Source: Flavobacterium psychrolimnae
GTDB lineage: Bacteria; Bacteroidota; Bacteroidia; Flavobacteriales; Flavobacteriaceae
DNA: 64,000 nucleotides
Assembly (NCBI RefSeq): GCF_003312425.1
Contig: NZ_QNUX01000009.1
Span: 62,001 to 126,000 of the forward strand
Direction: 5' to 3'
Positions within the stretch are counted from its first letter, which is position 1. Every line of letters starts with the position of its first letter. The translations under genes were made by a program, and so were the position numbers. This document shows, one piece after another, positions 33,348 through 41,052 of this stretch. The notes under the pieces are model-generated. The model was not told where the DNA came from and searched no databases. It was given only the letters and a program-made list of their open reading frames with translations.

Positions 33348-33698
33348 TTAAATGTCTTTTTTGACCAACATATAAAAATCATTTTCTAAAACCATGTATC
33401 CTTGGTCGTACAAGAAATAGTAGGTATTTCCTGTTTTGGTCTGGAGTATATTGGTAAAAAATTCAAAATCAAAACCTTTACTTAACAATTTTGCCCGTGT
33501 GGCTTTTGATTTCCCGTCGGTGTTTAGCTCAGATAGAATGCGGTAATTTTTGCGCAACTTGTTGTTGATGTTGCGCATAAAATTAGTACTGTCTTTGTTT
33601 ATTTTATTGTTGAAAGCGTTACGACAACCGTCGCTGCAAAACTTTTTGTCTTCCCGGCCCACAATCTTTTCTCCACATTCTAAGCAGGTTTTGTTCAT
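33348..33698 (-). CDS. Small zinc-ribbon protein
   Basis: A 116-residue protein with an N-terminal Cys4 ribbon: C-L-E-C at residues 5-8 and C-S-D-G-C near 21-25. The middle is basic and helical (NKLRKNYRILSEL), and the C terminus YFLYDQGYMVLEND resembles other Bacteroidetes zinc-ribbon proteins of the DUF2116 kind. Its ATG overlaps the GNAT-nitrilase stop (ATGA), so the two are coupled. It may bind nucleic acid, but no function is known. Confidence 0.7.
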   Translation of the reverse strand: MNKTCLECGEKIVGREDKKFCSDGCRNAFNNKINKDSTNFMRNINNKLRKNYRILSELNTDGKSKATRAKLLSKGFDFEFFTNILQTKTGNTYYFLYDQGYMVLENDFYMLVKKDI

Positions 33699-35224
33699 GG
33701 ATTTATTTTTTTGATGTCGTATAAATCAGTTCTGCGGTCTTTCAGAATTCGAACACTTCCATGCTCGTGAAGTTCTTTCAATAAATCTAAATCTACATCG
33801 ACGATCAGTGTCATTTCCGTATTTGGAGTTGCTTCGGCTTTAATTCCGTTACTTGGAAAAGCAAAATCAGAAGGTGTAAACACAGCGGATTGCGCATATT
33901 GAATATCCATGTTGTTCACCTTAGGAAGATTACCAACACAACCTGCAATAGCTACGTAACATTCGTTTTCTATAGCTCTGGCTTGTGCGCAGTGTTTTAC
34001 TCTGGTATACGCATTTTGAGTATCTGTCAAGAACGGAACAAATAAAATGTTCATTCCTTCATCTGCCAATAATCTGGAAAGCTCTGGAAATTCAACATCA
34101 TAACAAATCATAATTCCAATTTTACCACAATCGGTGTCAAATGTTTTAATTTGTGAGCCACCTGTCATTCCCCAATGCTGTACTTCGTTTGGAGTAACAT
34201 GGATTTTGGCATACATCTCAGAAGTTCCGTCTCTTTTGCAAAGAAAACCAACATTATATAATGTACCGTTTTCTAAGTACGGCATGCTTCCTGTGATGAT
34301 ATTGATATTGTAAGAAATAGCCAATTCCTGGAAACGTTTGCGAACAGGTTCTGCATGTTTTGCTAATTCCCTAATCGCATCGGCTTCTGACAAATGATTG
34401 TAATCCGCCATCAAAGGAGCGGTGAATAGTTCTGGAAACAGCGCAAAATCACTTCCATAACCAGAAACGACATCGACAAAAAATTCGCATTGTTCGAATA
34501 AAGCTTCCAGATTATTTAGTTGACGCATTTGCCATTGAACAAGTCCTAAGCGGATAACGCTTTTCTTGAGGTTTATTAATTTCGGGCTTTCGTCGTAATA
34601 AATATTGTTCCATTCCAGTAAAACTGCAAATTCTTTTGAATCGGTATCACCTTCCAAGTAGTTTTTCATCACTCGGATTACGTGAAAATCATTACTCAAC
34701 TGGAATGAAAGTACGGAGTCGTGTAATTCTTTTCTCTTTACTTTCTCGATATAAATTTTTGGAGTAAGTGTTTCTGCATGCTGCCCATAGTTAGGAATTC
34801 TTCCAGCAAACACAATTGCTTTCAAATTCAATTGTTCACACAATTCTTTTCGGGCGTCATACAATCGTCTTCCAAGGCGTAATCCTCTATAATTTGGATG
34901 AATAAAAACATCTATTCCGTATAAAACATCTCCTTTTGGGTTGTGGGTAGAGAAGGTGTATTTTCCGGTTATGTCAGAGTAATTGTGGTTTTTGTCTACT
35001 AAACTTTCGTCAACAATTAGAGACAAAGCAGAGCCAACTACTTTTCCATCTACCAAAATTACCAATTGACCTTCTGGGAAAATAGATAATAATTTTTCGA
35101 TATGATGTTCTCTCCAGTAGGAACCTACCATTTCCGGATACGATTCTACCATTGAGTTTTTTAGTTGTTTGTAATCTTCAAATTCAAGATTTCGTAATTC
35201 TACTTTGTTAATTTTGGCCTGCAT
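33695..35224 (-). CDS. GNAT acetyltransferase fused to carbon-nitrogen hydrolase
   Basis: A 509-residue two-domain enzyme. Residues 1-200 form a GNAT domain with the acetyl-CoA loop HPNYRGLRLGRRLYDAR. Residues 225-509 are a nitrilase-superfamily amidase with the triad E265 (FPELF), K340 (YAKIHV) and C374 (ICYDVEFPE). Fused GNAT-nitrilase proteins are widespread in bacteria but their substrate is unknown. All catalytic residues are intact. A promoter was not clear in the gap before ssb. Confidence 0.92.
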   Translation of the reverse strand: MQAKINKVELRNLEFEDYKQLKNSMVESYPEMVGSYWREHHIEKLLSIFPEGQLVILVDGKVVGSALSLIVDESLVDKNHNYSDITGKYTFSTHNPKGDVLYGIDVFIHPNYRGLRLGRRLYDARKELCEQLNLKAIVFAGRIPNYGQHAETLTPKIYIEKVKRKELHDSVLSFQLSNDFHVIRVMKNYLEGDTDSKEFAVLLEWNNIYYDESPKLINLKKSVIRLGLVQWQMRQLNNLEALFEQCEFFVDVVSGYGSDFALFPELFTAPLMADYNHLSEADAIRELAKHAEPVRKRFQELAISYNINIITGSMPYLENGTLYNVGFLCKRDGTSEMYAKIHVTPNEVQHWGMTGGSQIKTFDTDCGKIGIMICYDVEFPELSRLLADEGMNILFVPFLTDTQNAYTRVKHCAQARAIENECYVAIAGCVGNLPKVNNMDIQYAQSAVFTPSDFAFPSNGIKAEATPNTEMTLIVDVDLDLLKELHEHGSVRILKDRRTDLYDIKKINP

Positions 35225-35410
35225 AAAAATTTTATTTTTATCAAATATAGCGAATTTTTCCCATTTACAAACGTTTACAAATAGTTACAACCGAAAGTAA
35301 ATAGTTAGTTACCGATTAGTTTTTGATTGTCATCGCATCTTTGCAGTGTTGATTTGAAATAACGATTCAACAAATAACTTATATACACTAACATTTAAAT
35401 TTTACACGCC

Positions 35411-35743
35411 ATGAGCACATTAAGAAACAAAGTACAGTTAATTGGACACGTTGGGAATGATCCGGAAATCAAATCATTTGACGGAGGAAAAAAGTTGGCC
35501 AATTTCACGCTAGCAACAAACGAGAGTTACAAAAACGACAAAGGAGAAAAAGTAGAAGAAACACAATGGCATAGATTAGTGGCTTGGGGAAAGACAGCTG
35601 AAATCATAGAGAAATATGTTACCAAAGGAAAGGAAGTAGCAATAGAAGGAAAACTGACACATAGAAGTTATGACGATAAAAACGGAGAAAAAAGGTATGT
35701 GACGGAAGTTGTGGTAAACGAAATAATGCTTTTAGGAAAATAA
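35411..35743 (+). CDS. ssb: Single-stranded DNA-binding protein (short form)
   Basis: A 110-residue OB-fold protein. LRNKVQLIGHVGNDPEIK, WHRLVAWGKTAEI and KGKEVAIEGKLTHRSYDD are the standard SSB strands. It ends right after the OB fold (EIMLLGK) and lacks the linker and acidic tip that normally recruit partner proteins, so it may be an auxiliary SSB beside a longer replication SSB elsewhere. It is divergent from GNAT-nitrilase and closed by its own terminator. Confidence 0.93.
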   Translation: MSTLRNKVQLIGHVGNDPEIKSFDGGKKLANFTLATNESYKNDKGEKVEETQWHRLVAWGKTAEIIEKYVTKGKEVAIEGKLTHRSYDDKNGEKRYVTEVVVNEIMLLGK

Positions 35744-35765
35744 TTATTCCGTTATACATTTAAAA

Positions 35766-35796
35766 AATAATGCCCTCAGCAATAGAGGGCATTTAT
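35766..35796. terminator. Terminator after ssb
   Basis: Stem AATGCCCTC / GAGGGCATT with a 7-nt loop between converging ssb and the mini-protein gene at 35804. Confidence 0.75.
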
Positions 35797-35803
35797 ATTT
35801 TAA

Positions 35804-35968
35804 TCAAGATACCTTTTTCAATAAATCAAAAAGAGGACATCGTTTGCAACGTTTGTCTTCTCCTTTTTTAAATTTTTTACAGCATTTAGATTTACAGTTT
35901 TCTGCAATCTTAATGGTTTTAAGGATTTCTTTTTTATCCTTTTTCTTTTCCTTTTTTTTCTTTTCCAA
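35804..35968 (-). CDS. Lys/Cys-rich mini-protein with CKRCPLFDLL tail
   Basis: A 54-residue protein read from the minus strand. The first 20 residues are mostly lysine and glutamate (EKKKKEKKKDKKEILKTIK); the rest is KIAENCKSKCCKKFKKGEDK, then RCKRCPLFDLLKKVS. Five cysteines (CxxxCC and CxxC) could bind a metal. There is no ATG; the frame is open from a stop 15 bp upstream, so the TTG at 35968 is the only plausible start. It lies next to ferritin, on the same strand. I recall similar small proteins in Flavobacteriaceae, but no function. Confidence 0.68.
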   Translation of the reverse strand: MEKKKKEKKKDKKEILKTIKIAENCKSKCCKKFKKGEDKRCKRCPLFDLLKKVS

Positions 35969-36036
35969 TTTTCTAAAGAATTAAAAACTAAGGCAAATGT
36001 ATGTTATTTTTATCTGTTCTAAATAAATTTTAACAT

Positions 36037-36543
36037 TTAAATAGCAGGTTTTACGAGTGCTACTTGTTGTAAATCACGGTCAAATAAATACAAACCACCT
36101 TTGTCATCACCAATCAAGTTGATTTTGTCTAAAATAGATTTTGCGGTTGCTTCTTCTTCAATTTGTTCGGCAACATACCATTGTAGAAAGTTGTGTGTGG
36201 CATAATCCTTTTCTGAAAAAGTAATGTGCACCAATTCATTTATTGAATCCGAAACAAAAATTTCATGTTTATAAAGTTCTTCAAACATTCCTTTGAAGGT
36301 TTCGTAAGTCGTTTTTGGCGCTTTCAAATCGGTGATTTTTGCATGACCGCCGCGTTCATTAACATATTTGATTAATTTGAGCATGTGCAAGCGCTCTTCA
36401 TCAGATTGTGCAAACATGAATTGCGCAATTCCTTCGAGTCCGTTTATTTCAGCCCAACAAGCCATAGAAAGATAGGTTTGCGAAGATTCGGCCTCGATTC
36501 GAATTTGTTTATTTAATGCGGTTTCAATATTTTGTGATAACAT
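36037..36543 (-). CDS. ftnA: Ferritin
   Basis: Non-heme bacterial ferritin of 168 residues that stores iron as a mineral in a 24-mer. Ferroxidase residues are visible in IEAESSQTYLSM, DEERLHMLKLIKYVNERGG and VAEQIEEEATA. The end has the typical DRDLQQVALVKPAI. The upstream sequence 36553-36569 (TTTTAGTAAAGTTAAAA) resembles the TTTAGA-type operator at 19078 and overlaps the -7 region TAACTTTA, so iron regulation is possible. Confidence 0.96.
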   Translation of the reverse strand: MLSQNIETALNKQIRIEAESSQTYLSMACWAEINGLEGIAQFMFAQSDEERLHMLKLIKYVNERGGHAKITDLKAPKTTYETFKGMFEELYKHEIFVSDSINELVHITFSEKDYATHNFLQWYVAEQIEEEATAKSILDKINLIGDDKGGLYLFDRDLQQVALVKPAI

Positions 36544-36576
36544 AATAGTGAGTTTTAGTAAAGTTAAAAAAATATT

Positions 36577-37209
36577 TTATTGTTGATTCATCAATTCTTG
36601 GAAACAATCCACAAATTGTCCCAGATGAAAACCATCCATTAATCCGTGATGCACATGAACGGACATTGGCATGCTTCTTTTGCCATTGTCAGCAATTTTC
36701 ATTTTTCCAAACGAAATCTTCGGACAGCTATCTGGAAAAGTATAACTTCTGGCATGCGATAATGAGGTGAAGTCGAGCCACGGAATCGCCGAAAAGTGAA
36801 TTACATTGTCGTCGTTAAATTTTCGGGTAAAAAGTCCGCTTGTGGTTTGAATACGGTCAATTTCTGTCGCAGTGATTCCTTTGAAAACAGCAAAATCAGA
36901 GTCGTATTCAATTAAAGAAAAACCAAATGTACCATCTTTCCGGCCAATAGTTGCCGAGGCGTTTATCTGATCACAAATATATATTTGGTCATCAGAAATC
37001 CGATATCGAAACGGTTCAATCGTATTCACTGCTACTAATGTTTTATGTAAATAGTAACTGAAAAAAGAAGCTTTCAATGTTTTTGCATTAGCGTAAGCTT
37101 TGGTACAATCGATTTCGACAGTAGCACCAAAGAATGGTTCTTCAAATTGTCTGAAAAAATGGAAGTGTTCTTTTCTAGGCCAGTTTTCTATATCTAAAAG
37201 GGTTTTCAA
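36577..37209 (-). CDS. Chloramphenicol acetyltransferase-like (CatA family) protein
   Basis: A 210-residue trimeric-type acyltransferase. The catalytic motif HHGLMDG near the C terminus corresponds to HHxxxDG of CatA, and the N-terminal start IENWPRKEHFHFFRQFEEP matches the family. Lengths of true CAT enzymes are 213-220. It is chromosomal, ends just before ferritin (33 bp), and carries no sign of transfer. Whether it acts on chloramphenicol or on another hydroxyl substrate is not decided by sequence. Confidence 0.8.
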   Translation of the reverse strand: MKTLLDIENWPRKEHFHFFRQFEEPFFGATVEIDCTKAYANAKTLKASFFSYYLHKTLVAVNTIEPFRYRISDDQIYICDQINASATIGRKDGTFGFSLIEYDSDFAVFKGITATEIDRIQTTSGLFTRKFNDDNVIHFSAIPWLDFTSLSHARSYTFPDSCPKISFGKMKIADNGKRSMPMSVHVHHGLMDGFHLGQFVDCFQELMNQQ

Positions 37210-37334
37210 AATGCGTAATTTTATTTGTTTTTCAAAAGTACTGCTAATCTTTTAAATCATAAATCCGTTTTTTGGAATTTTTATTTTAAAGAAATAAGAA
37301 GACTTTTTTCAAATGGAAACATGAAGGCATAAAA

Positions 37335-37365
37335 AAAACCCTAAAGAAATTTCCTTTAGGGTTTT
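37335..37365 (-). terminator. Terminator of OmpA-family gene
   Basis: Stem AAAACCCTAAAG / CTTTAGGGTTTT on both sides of AAATTTC, with an A/T run, 20 bp after the stop. Confidence 0.85.
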
Positions 37366-37384
37366 AGAGAATATGAAGAAAGAA

Positions 37385-38644
37385 TTATTTTACTATGAAA
37401 GTAACTCTTCTAACTAATTTTCTTGCAGCGTCAGAATTTTTATCAACTGAATTGTCTTCACCAGCACCAACTACATTCAATCTTGATGCATCGATATTAG
37501 CTTTTACTAAAGTGTTTTTTACATTATTTGCTCTTGCAGCAGATAATTTATCATTGTATTCAGATCTTCCTAATTCGTCAGCGTGACCAATAATGTCAAC
37601 TGAAGCAGAAGGATTGTTTCTCAAATATGTTAAGATGAAATCTGTACCTTCTGTAGAAACATTTGTTGGAGTTGATTTGTTGTAGTCAAAATAAACAGCA
37701 ACATAACCACCGTTGATTAAACTTTTGATTAAATCATTATTGTAAATAATAGATCCGTCACCAGTATTTCCTGCATAATTTTTCAAGATATATGCTTCAG
37801 TTTCGTCAGGAACATTGTTGTTGTTCTTGTCAACTGATTTTCCTTTAGTATCAACCATTGCACCTGCAGGTGTATTAGCTTCTTCATCTAAATAATCAGC
37901 TACACCATCTTTATCAGTGTCTAGCATTTTATTTTCGATATCTGTAATTTTTTGTCTTAACTCTTCTATTTCATTCTCATTGTCAATTACCCAGTCAGCA
38001 TGTTTTTCGTTTTTACCTAAATAAACGGTTAAACCTACTGTACCGTTAAAAAGGATTCCTTGAAAACCACGTGCTTCAGGAGTAAGGCTCGCCCCATCAA
38101 AAGCAGTTCCTTGACTGAAATTAACAATTGTTGTGAAATCTCCTGTTAATGCAAGTCTGTTACTTAGTTTAATTTGTCCAGTTACACCAGTAATAAAGTT
38201 ACCCATCTTGTCTTGAATATCATTGTCTTCATTTCTTAACTGTGCATAACCAAAACCAGTATGTGATAACAAACCAATTGACTTGGTCCAAGTCTCAAAA
38301 TTCAAAATTCTTCCTAAATTGGCAACCGCTTGTAAATTTGCTCTGTAATAATTTGTTTCGAAATCAATAGACTCTTTTTTTGCTTGAAAACTATTGTATC
38401 CTACGTCAGCTTTTAAACCAAATTTGTTATTGAACATGTATCTAACTCCAAGATCTGCTACAAAAGCACTTGGCGTAGACGTAAAATAACCAGGTGTCAT
38501 TGGTTGCTGTGGTTTGTTTACACCTCCTGCAACTTCAATAGACCATTTGTTAAAGTTGTTTTCTGTGCTTTTTACAGTTTCTGTTTGTGCGCTCAGAGTT
38601 GTTATAGCTGAAGCAAAAACTAATGTAAGTATGATTTTTTTCAT
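37385..38644 (-). CDS. OmpA-family outer-membrane protein
   Basis: A 419-residue outer-membrane protein. A signal peptide (ends TLSAQ) precedes an 8-stranded barrel (about 20-210), a short heptad segment (NEIEELRQKITDIENKM), an acidic TSP3-like calcium-type repeat (DTDKDGVADYLDEEAN; KNNNNVPDETE), then an OmpA/MotB domain with IIGHADELGRSEYNDKLSAA that binds peptidoglycan. Abundant porin-like proteins of this kind are common in flavobacteria. A -7 box TAGTTTTG lies at 38669-38676 on the minus strand. Confidence 0.93.
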   Translation of the reverse strand: MKKIILTLVFASAITTLSAQTETVKSTENNFNKWSIEVAGGVNKPQQPMTPGYFTSTPSAFVADLGVRYMFNNKFGLKADVGYNSFQAKKESIDFETNYYRANLQAVANLGRILNFETWTKSIGLLSHTGFGYAQLRNEDNDIQDKMGNFITGVTGQIKLSNRLALTGDFTTIVNFSQGTAFDGASLTPEARGFQGILFNGTVGLTVYLGKNEKHADWVIDNENEIEELRQKITDIENKMLDTDKDGVADYLDEEANTPAGAMVDTKGKSVDKNNNNVPDETEAYILKNYAGNTGDGSIIYNNDLIKSLINGGYVAVYFDYNKSTPTNVSTEGTDFILTYLRNNPSASVDIIGHADELGRSEYNDKLSAARANNVKNTLVKANIDASRLNVVGAGEDNSVDKNSDAARKLVRRVTFIVK

Positions 38645-38731
38645 AATGTTTGGGTTTATTTTTTTTTACAAAACTACATTACAAATTTTGATGGTAAATT
38701 TTAAACAGTGAATTATATAAACATCCGTTTT

Positions 38732-38773
38732 AATTCTATAAAAACACAGTTTAAAATGTGTTTTCATAGAATT
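38732..38773. repeat. 17-bp hairpin between HAD and OmpA genes
   Basis: AATTCTATAAAAACACA and TGTGTTTTCATAGAATT pair at 16 of 17 positions around loop GTTTAAAA. It lies about 90 bp upstream of the OmpA ATG and 104 bp after the HAD stop, with no T-run. Confidence 0.7.
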
Positions 38774-38876
38774 ATTGGTAAGATTTTACATAGATTAGAA
38801 GAATGTTTTTAATTTTAAGATCGGAATGTGTTTAATCAAAAACCATTTTAGTTTTCATTTTTGCTACTAAAAATGC

Positions 38877-39563
38877 TTAATCCAATCTTTTTAAAACCTC
38901 CGTTATTTTTTCAAAAGAGCTGAAATTTTCATGTTCTACTTTATGATTGATTTTTTCGTGCGCCCAAGTGGTATGAAACGGAATATGAACGGCGTGTCCG
39001 CCAATGGCTAAAACAGGTAATACATCAGATTTTAATGAATTTCCAATCATGAAAAATTCTTCAGGCTGTATTTCCAATCGTTTAATCAAATCCGAATAGT
39101 CGACTTCTTGCTTGTCTGACATTACTTCAATATGATGAAAATAATGACCCAAACCTGAATTGTGTAACTTTCTTCGTTGGTCTAATAAATCGCCTTTGGT
39201 GGCAACCACTAATTTGTATTTTCCTTGTAAAGCTTCCAGAGTTTCTTCCACACCTTCTAATAAAACTATTGGTTTCTCCAATAATTCTTTTCCGTATTGA
39301 ATGATTTTTTCAATGATTTCAATGGGAATAGTATTATTAGAAATATTCATTGCGGCTTCAATCATCGAAAGAATATAACCTTTGATTCCGTAGCCGTATA
39401 ATTTCAGATTGTCAATTTCGACCTTAAAAAGTTCTTTGGAAATTCCTTGATGCGATAAATAATCTTCCATCAAACCACAGAATTTCTTTTCGGTCTCATC
39501 AAAATAGGTTTCGTTGATCCATAAGGTATCATCGGCGTCAAAAGCAATTACTTTTAGGCTCAT
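38877..39563 (-). CDS. HAD-family hydrolase
   Basis: A 228-residue cytoplasmic phosphatase-like protein. Motif I is FDADDTLWIN (DxDxT, nucleophile D9), motif II is VVATKGD, and motif III/IV are FFMIGNSLKSDV. A long helical cap (about 20-95) lies between motifs I and II. Substrate unknown; phosphoglycolate or nucleotide monophosphates are typical for this class. It ends the gene string that contains two secreted proteins. Confidence 0.85.
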   Translation of the reverse strand: MSLKVIAFDADDTLWINETYFDETEKKFCGLMEDYLSHQGISKELFKVEIDNLKLYGYGIKGYILSMIEAAMNISNNTIPIEIIEKIIQYGKELLEKPIVLLEGVEETLEALQGKYKLVVATKGDLLDQRRKLHNSGLGHYFHHIEVMSDKQEVDYSDLIKRLEIQPEEFFMIGNSLKSDVLPVLAIGGHAVHIPFHTTWAHEKINHKVEHENFSSFEKITEVLKRLD

Positions 39564-39573
39564 ATTAAGTTTT

Positions 39574-40995
39574 TTAATCTGTGAATTTTAGAATGCTAAA
39601 CTTTTTAAGGTTGTTTTCATAATATCCTAAATAGTAAGATTCATTTATTTTAAAAATTGTTTGAGGACTGCTAACTTTTTTATCCATTATAAAAGACTGG
39701 ATTTTGTCAAAGGCAAGTGGTTTTAATTCCTCTTTTACATGGTTCCCGTTTTTGTCTAATACACTATTGAAGTAAACGACTTTTCTATTGGCGTAAGCAT
39801 TAAAATTTTCTAGCGTAGGATTACTTAAGGCATAATACATTAATACACCAACAACACCAAACATTCCACTTAAAGCTGGCCCGCTATCTCTTATTTCAGA
39901 TACGCTTCCTAAAGTTGTAAAATACGTATCGTTTATTTTGTACAAAGATACTCCAAGATTTAGGTTGTTGATTTTTCGGATGAACGGTCCAGTTTCTTCT
40001 ATTGTTTTCTTACTTTTCTCGCTTCCGTTTTGTTGGATTATAGCTGAGTTTTTGAAATCAATATTTTTATTGGCTGTGATTTCATATTCTTTTATCAAAT
40101 TATCTTCTAAATCTTTGATTGTTAAAATGGATTTGGTCGAAGATGTTTTTATCTGATATAAATGATTATCCATTAAAAACGAATTTGAATTTAATTCAGT
40201 TGTATTGAATGATTTATATGGGGCGTTTTTGATGATTTTCCCTGCCAGGGTGTATTTCTCTAAATCAATAGTTATGATTTGTGTGAAGTTAGGATTTGTG
40301 TCAATTGTTATTAGGATTTTCTTTTTGTCATAATAACATTTTCTCTTTTTTGCGGAGTCAGTAAGTGAAGTTGGGCTCTCTGGATTAATTTTTTGCAAGG
40401 AAAATGCGGCTTCAAAAGGAAGAAAATCATCAGCAAAAGTATCGTATAAATTAGACCTATGGTAGAATTTCAATTCATTAGTGCTAATGTTTTTCACTTC
40501 TTGGTTACCTGCTGAATCAAACACATACAATCTAAAATCATTAGTTTTCTTTACCAAGTACAAAATTATAAATGAATTATTAACCGAAAATTTTTCAAGA
40601 TAAACTTCGTCTTTTATATCCAAATCAAAAGTTTTATTGACCAAAGTGCGGTTATTAAAGTTGAATGATTGTGAAAGAATTTTTTTGGGATTGGCAGATG
40701 CCAAAAACAATGTCGTTTTATTTGATTGGGTTATGTTTCCTATGATTTTATTCTGTGCTTTATCAAGCTTTTCAGTTGATAAAGAATCGATGATGTTCAT
40801 TTTACTGTCCAGTCGAATTGCGGTAGTTTTAAGTTTGTCCGCAATAAACAAGGTCAATTCGTTTTTAGTTTCATCGACAGTTTGAAATATCTGACTTGTT
40901 TTGTTCAATTCAATGGGTAATGAATTCACAATCTCCTGCGAAAAAGCGACACAACTCATAAAGACAAAGACTGCTGAAATAATTTTTTTAAACAT
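39574..40995 (-). CDS. Unknown secreted protein, paralog 1 of a tandem pair
   Basis: A 473-residue exported protein (signal peptide ends VAFSQ). It aligns end to end with the gene just upstream on the minus strand (41053-42486). Both share SLPIELNKTSQIFQTV-like N termini, PTSLTDSAKKRKCYY in the middle, the FIRKINNLNLGVS segment, a short glycine-rich hydrophobic stretch (GMFGVVGVLMYYALS), LKPLAFDKI and a SYYLGYYENN end. It is rich in short strand-like repeats, as in beta-propellers. I do not recognise a family. Confidence 0.7.
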   Translation of the reverse strand: MFKKIISAVFVFMSCVAFSQEIVNSLPIELNKTSQIFQTVDETKNELTLFIADKLKTTAIRLDSKMNIIDSLSTEKLDKAQNKIIGNITQSNKTTLFLASANPKKILSQSFNFNNRTLVNKTFDLDIKDEVYLEKFSVNNSFIILYLVKKTNDFRLYVFDSAGNQEVKNISTNELKFYHRSNLYDTFADDFLPFEAAFSLQKINPESPTSLTDSAKKRKCYYDKKKILITIDTNPNFTQIITIDLEKYTLAGKIIKNAPYKSFNTTELNSNSFLMDNHLYQIKTSSTKSILTIKDLEDNLIKEYEITANKNIDFKNSAIIQQNGSEKSKKTIEETGPFIRKINNLNLGVSLYKINDTYFTTLGSVSEIRDSGPALSGMFGVVGVLMYYALSNPTLENFNAYANRKVVYFNSVLDKNGNHVKEELKPLAFDKIQSFIMDKKVSSPQTIFKINESYYLGYYENNLKKFSILKFTD

Positions 40996-41052
40996 TTTTT
41001 TGGGATTTATAAACTGTTTGGTAATTCAGAAAATGCTGTGATTTTTGAATTA

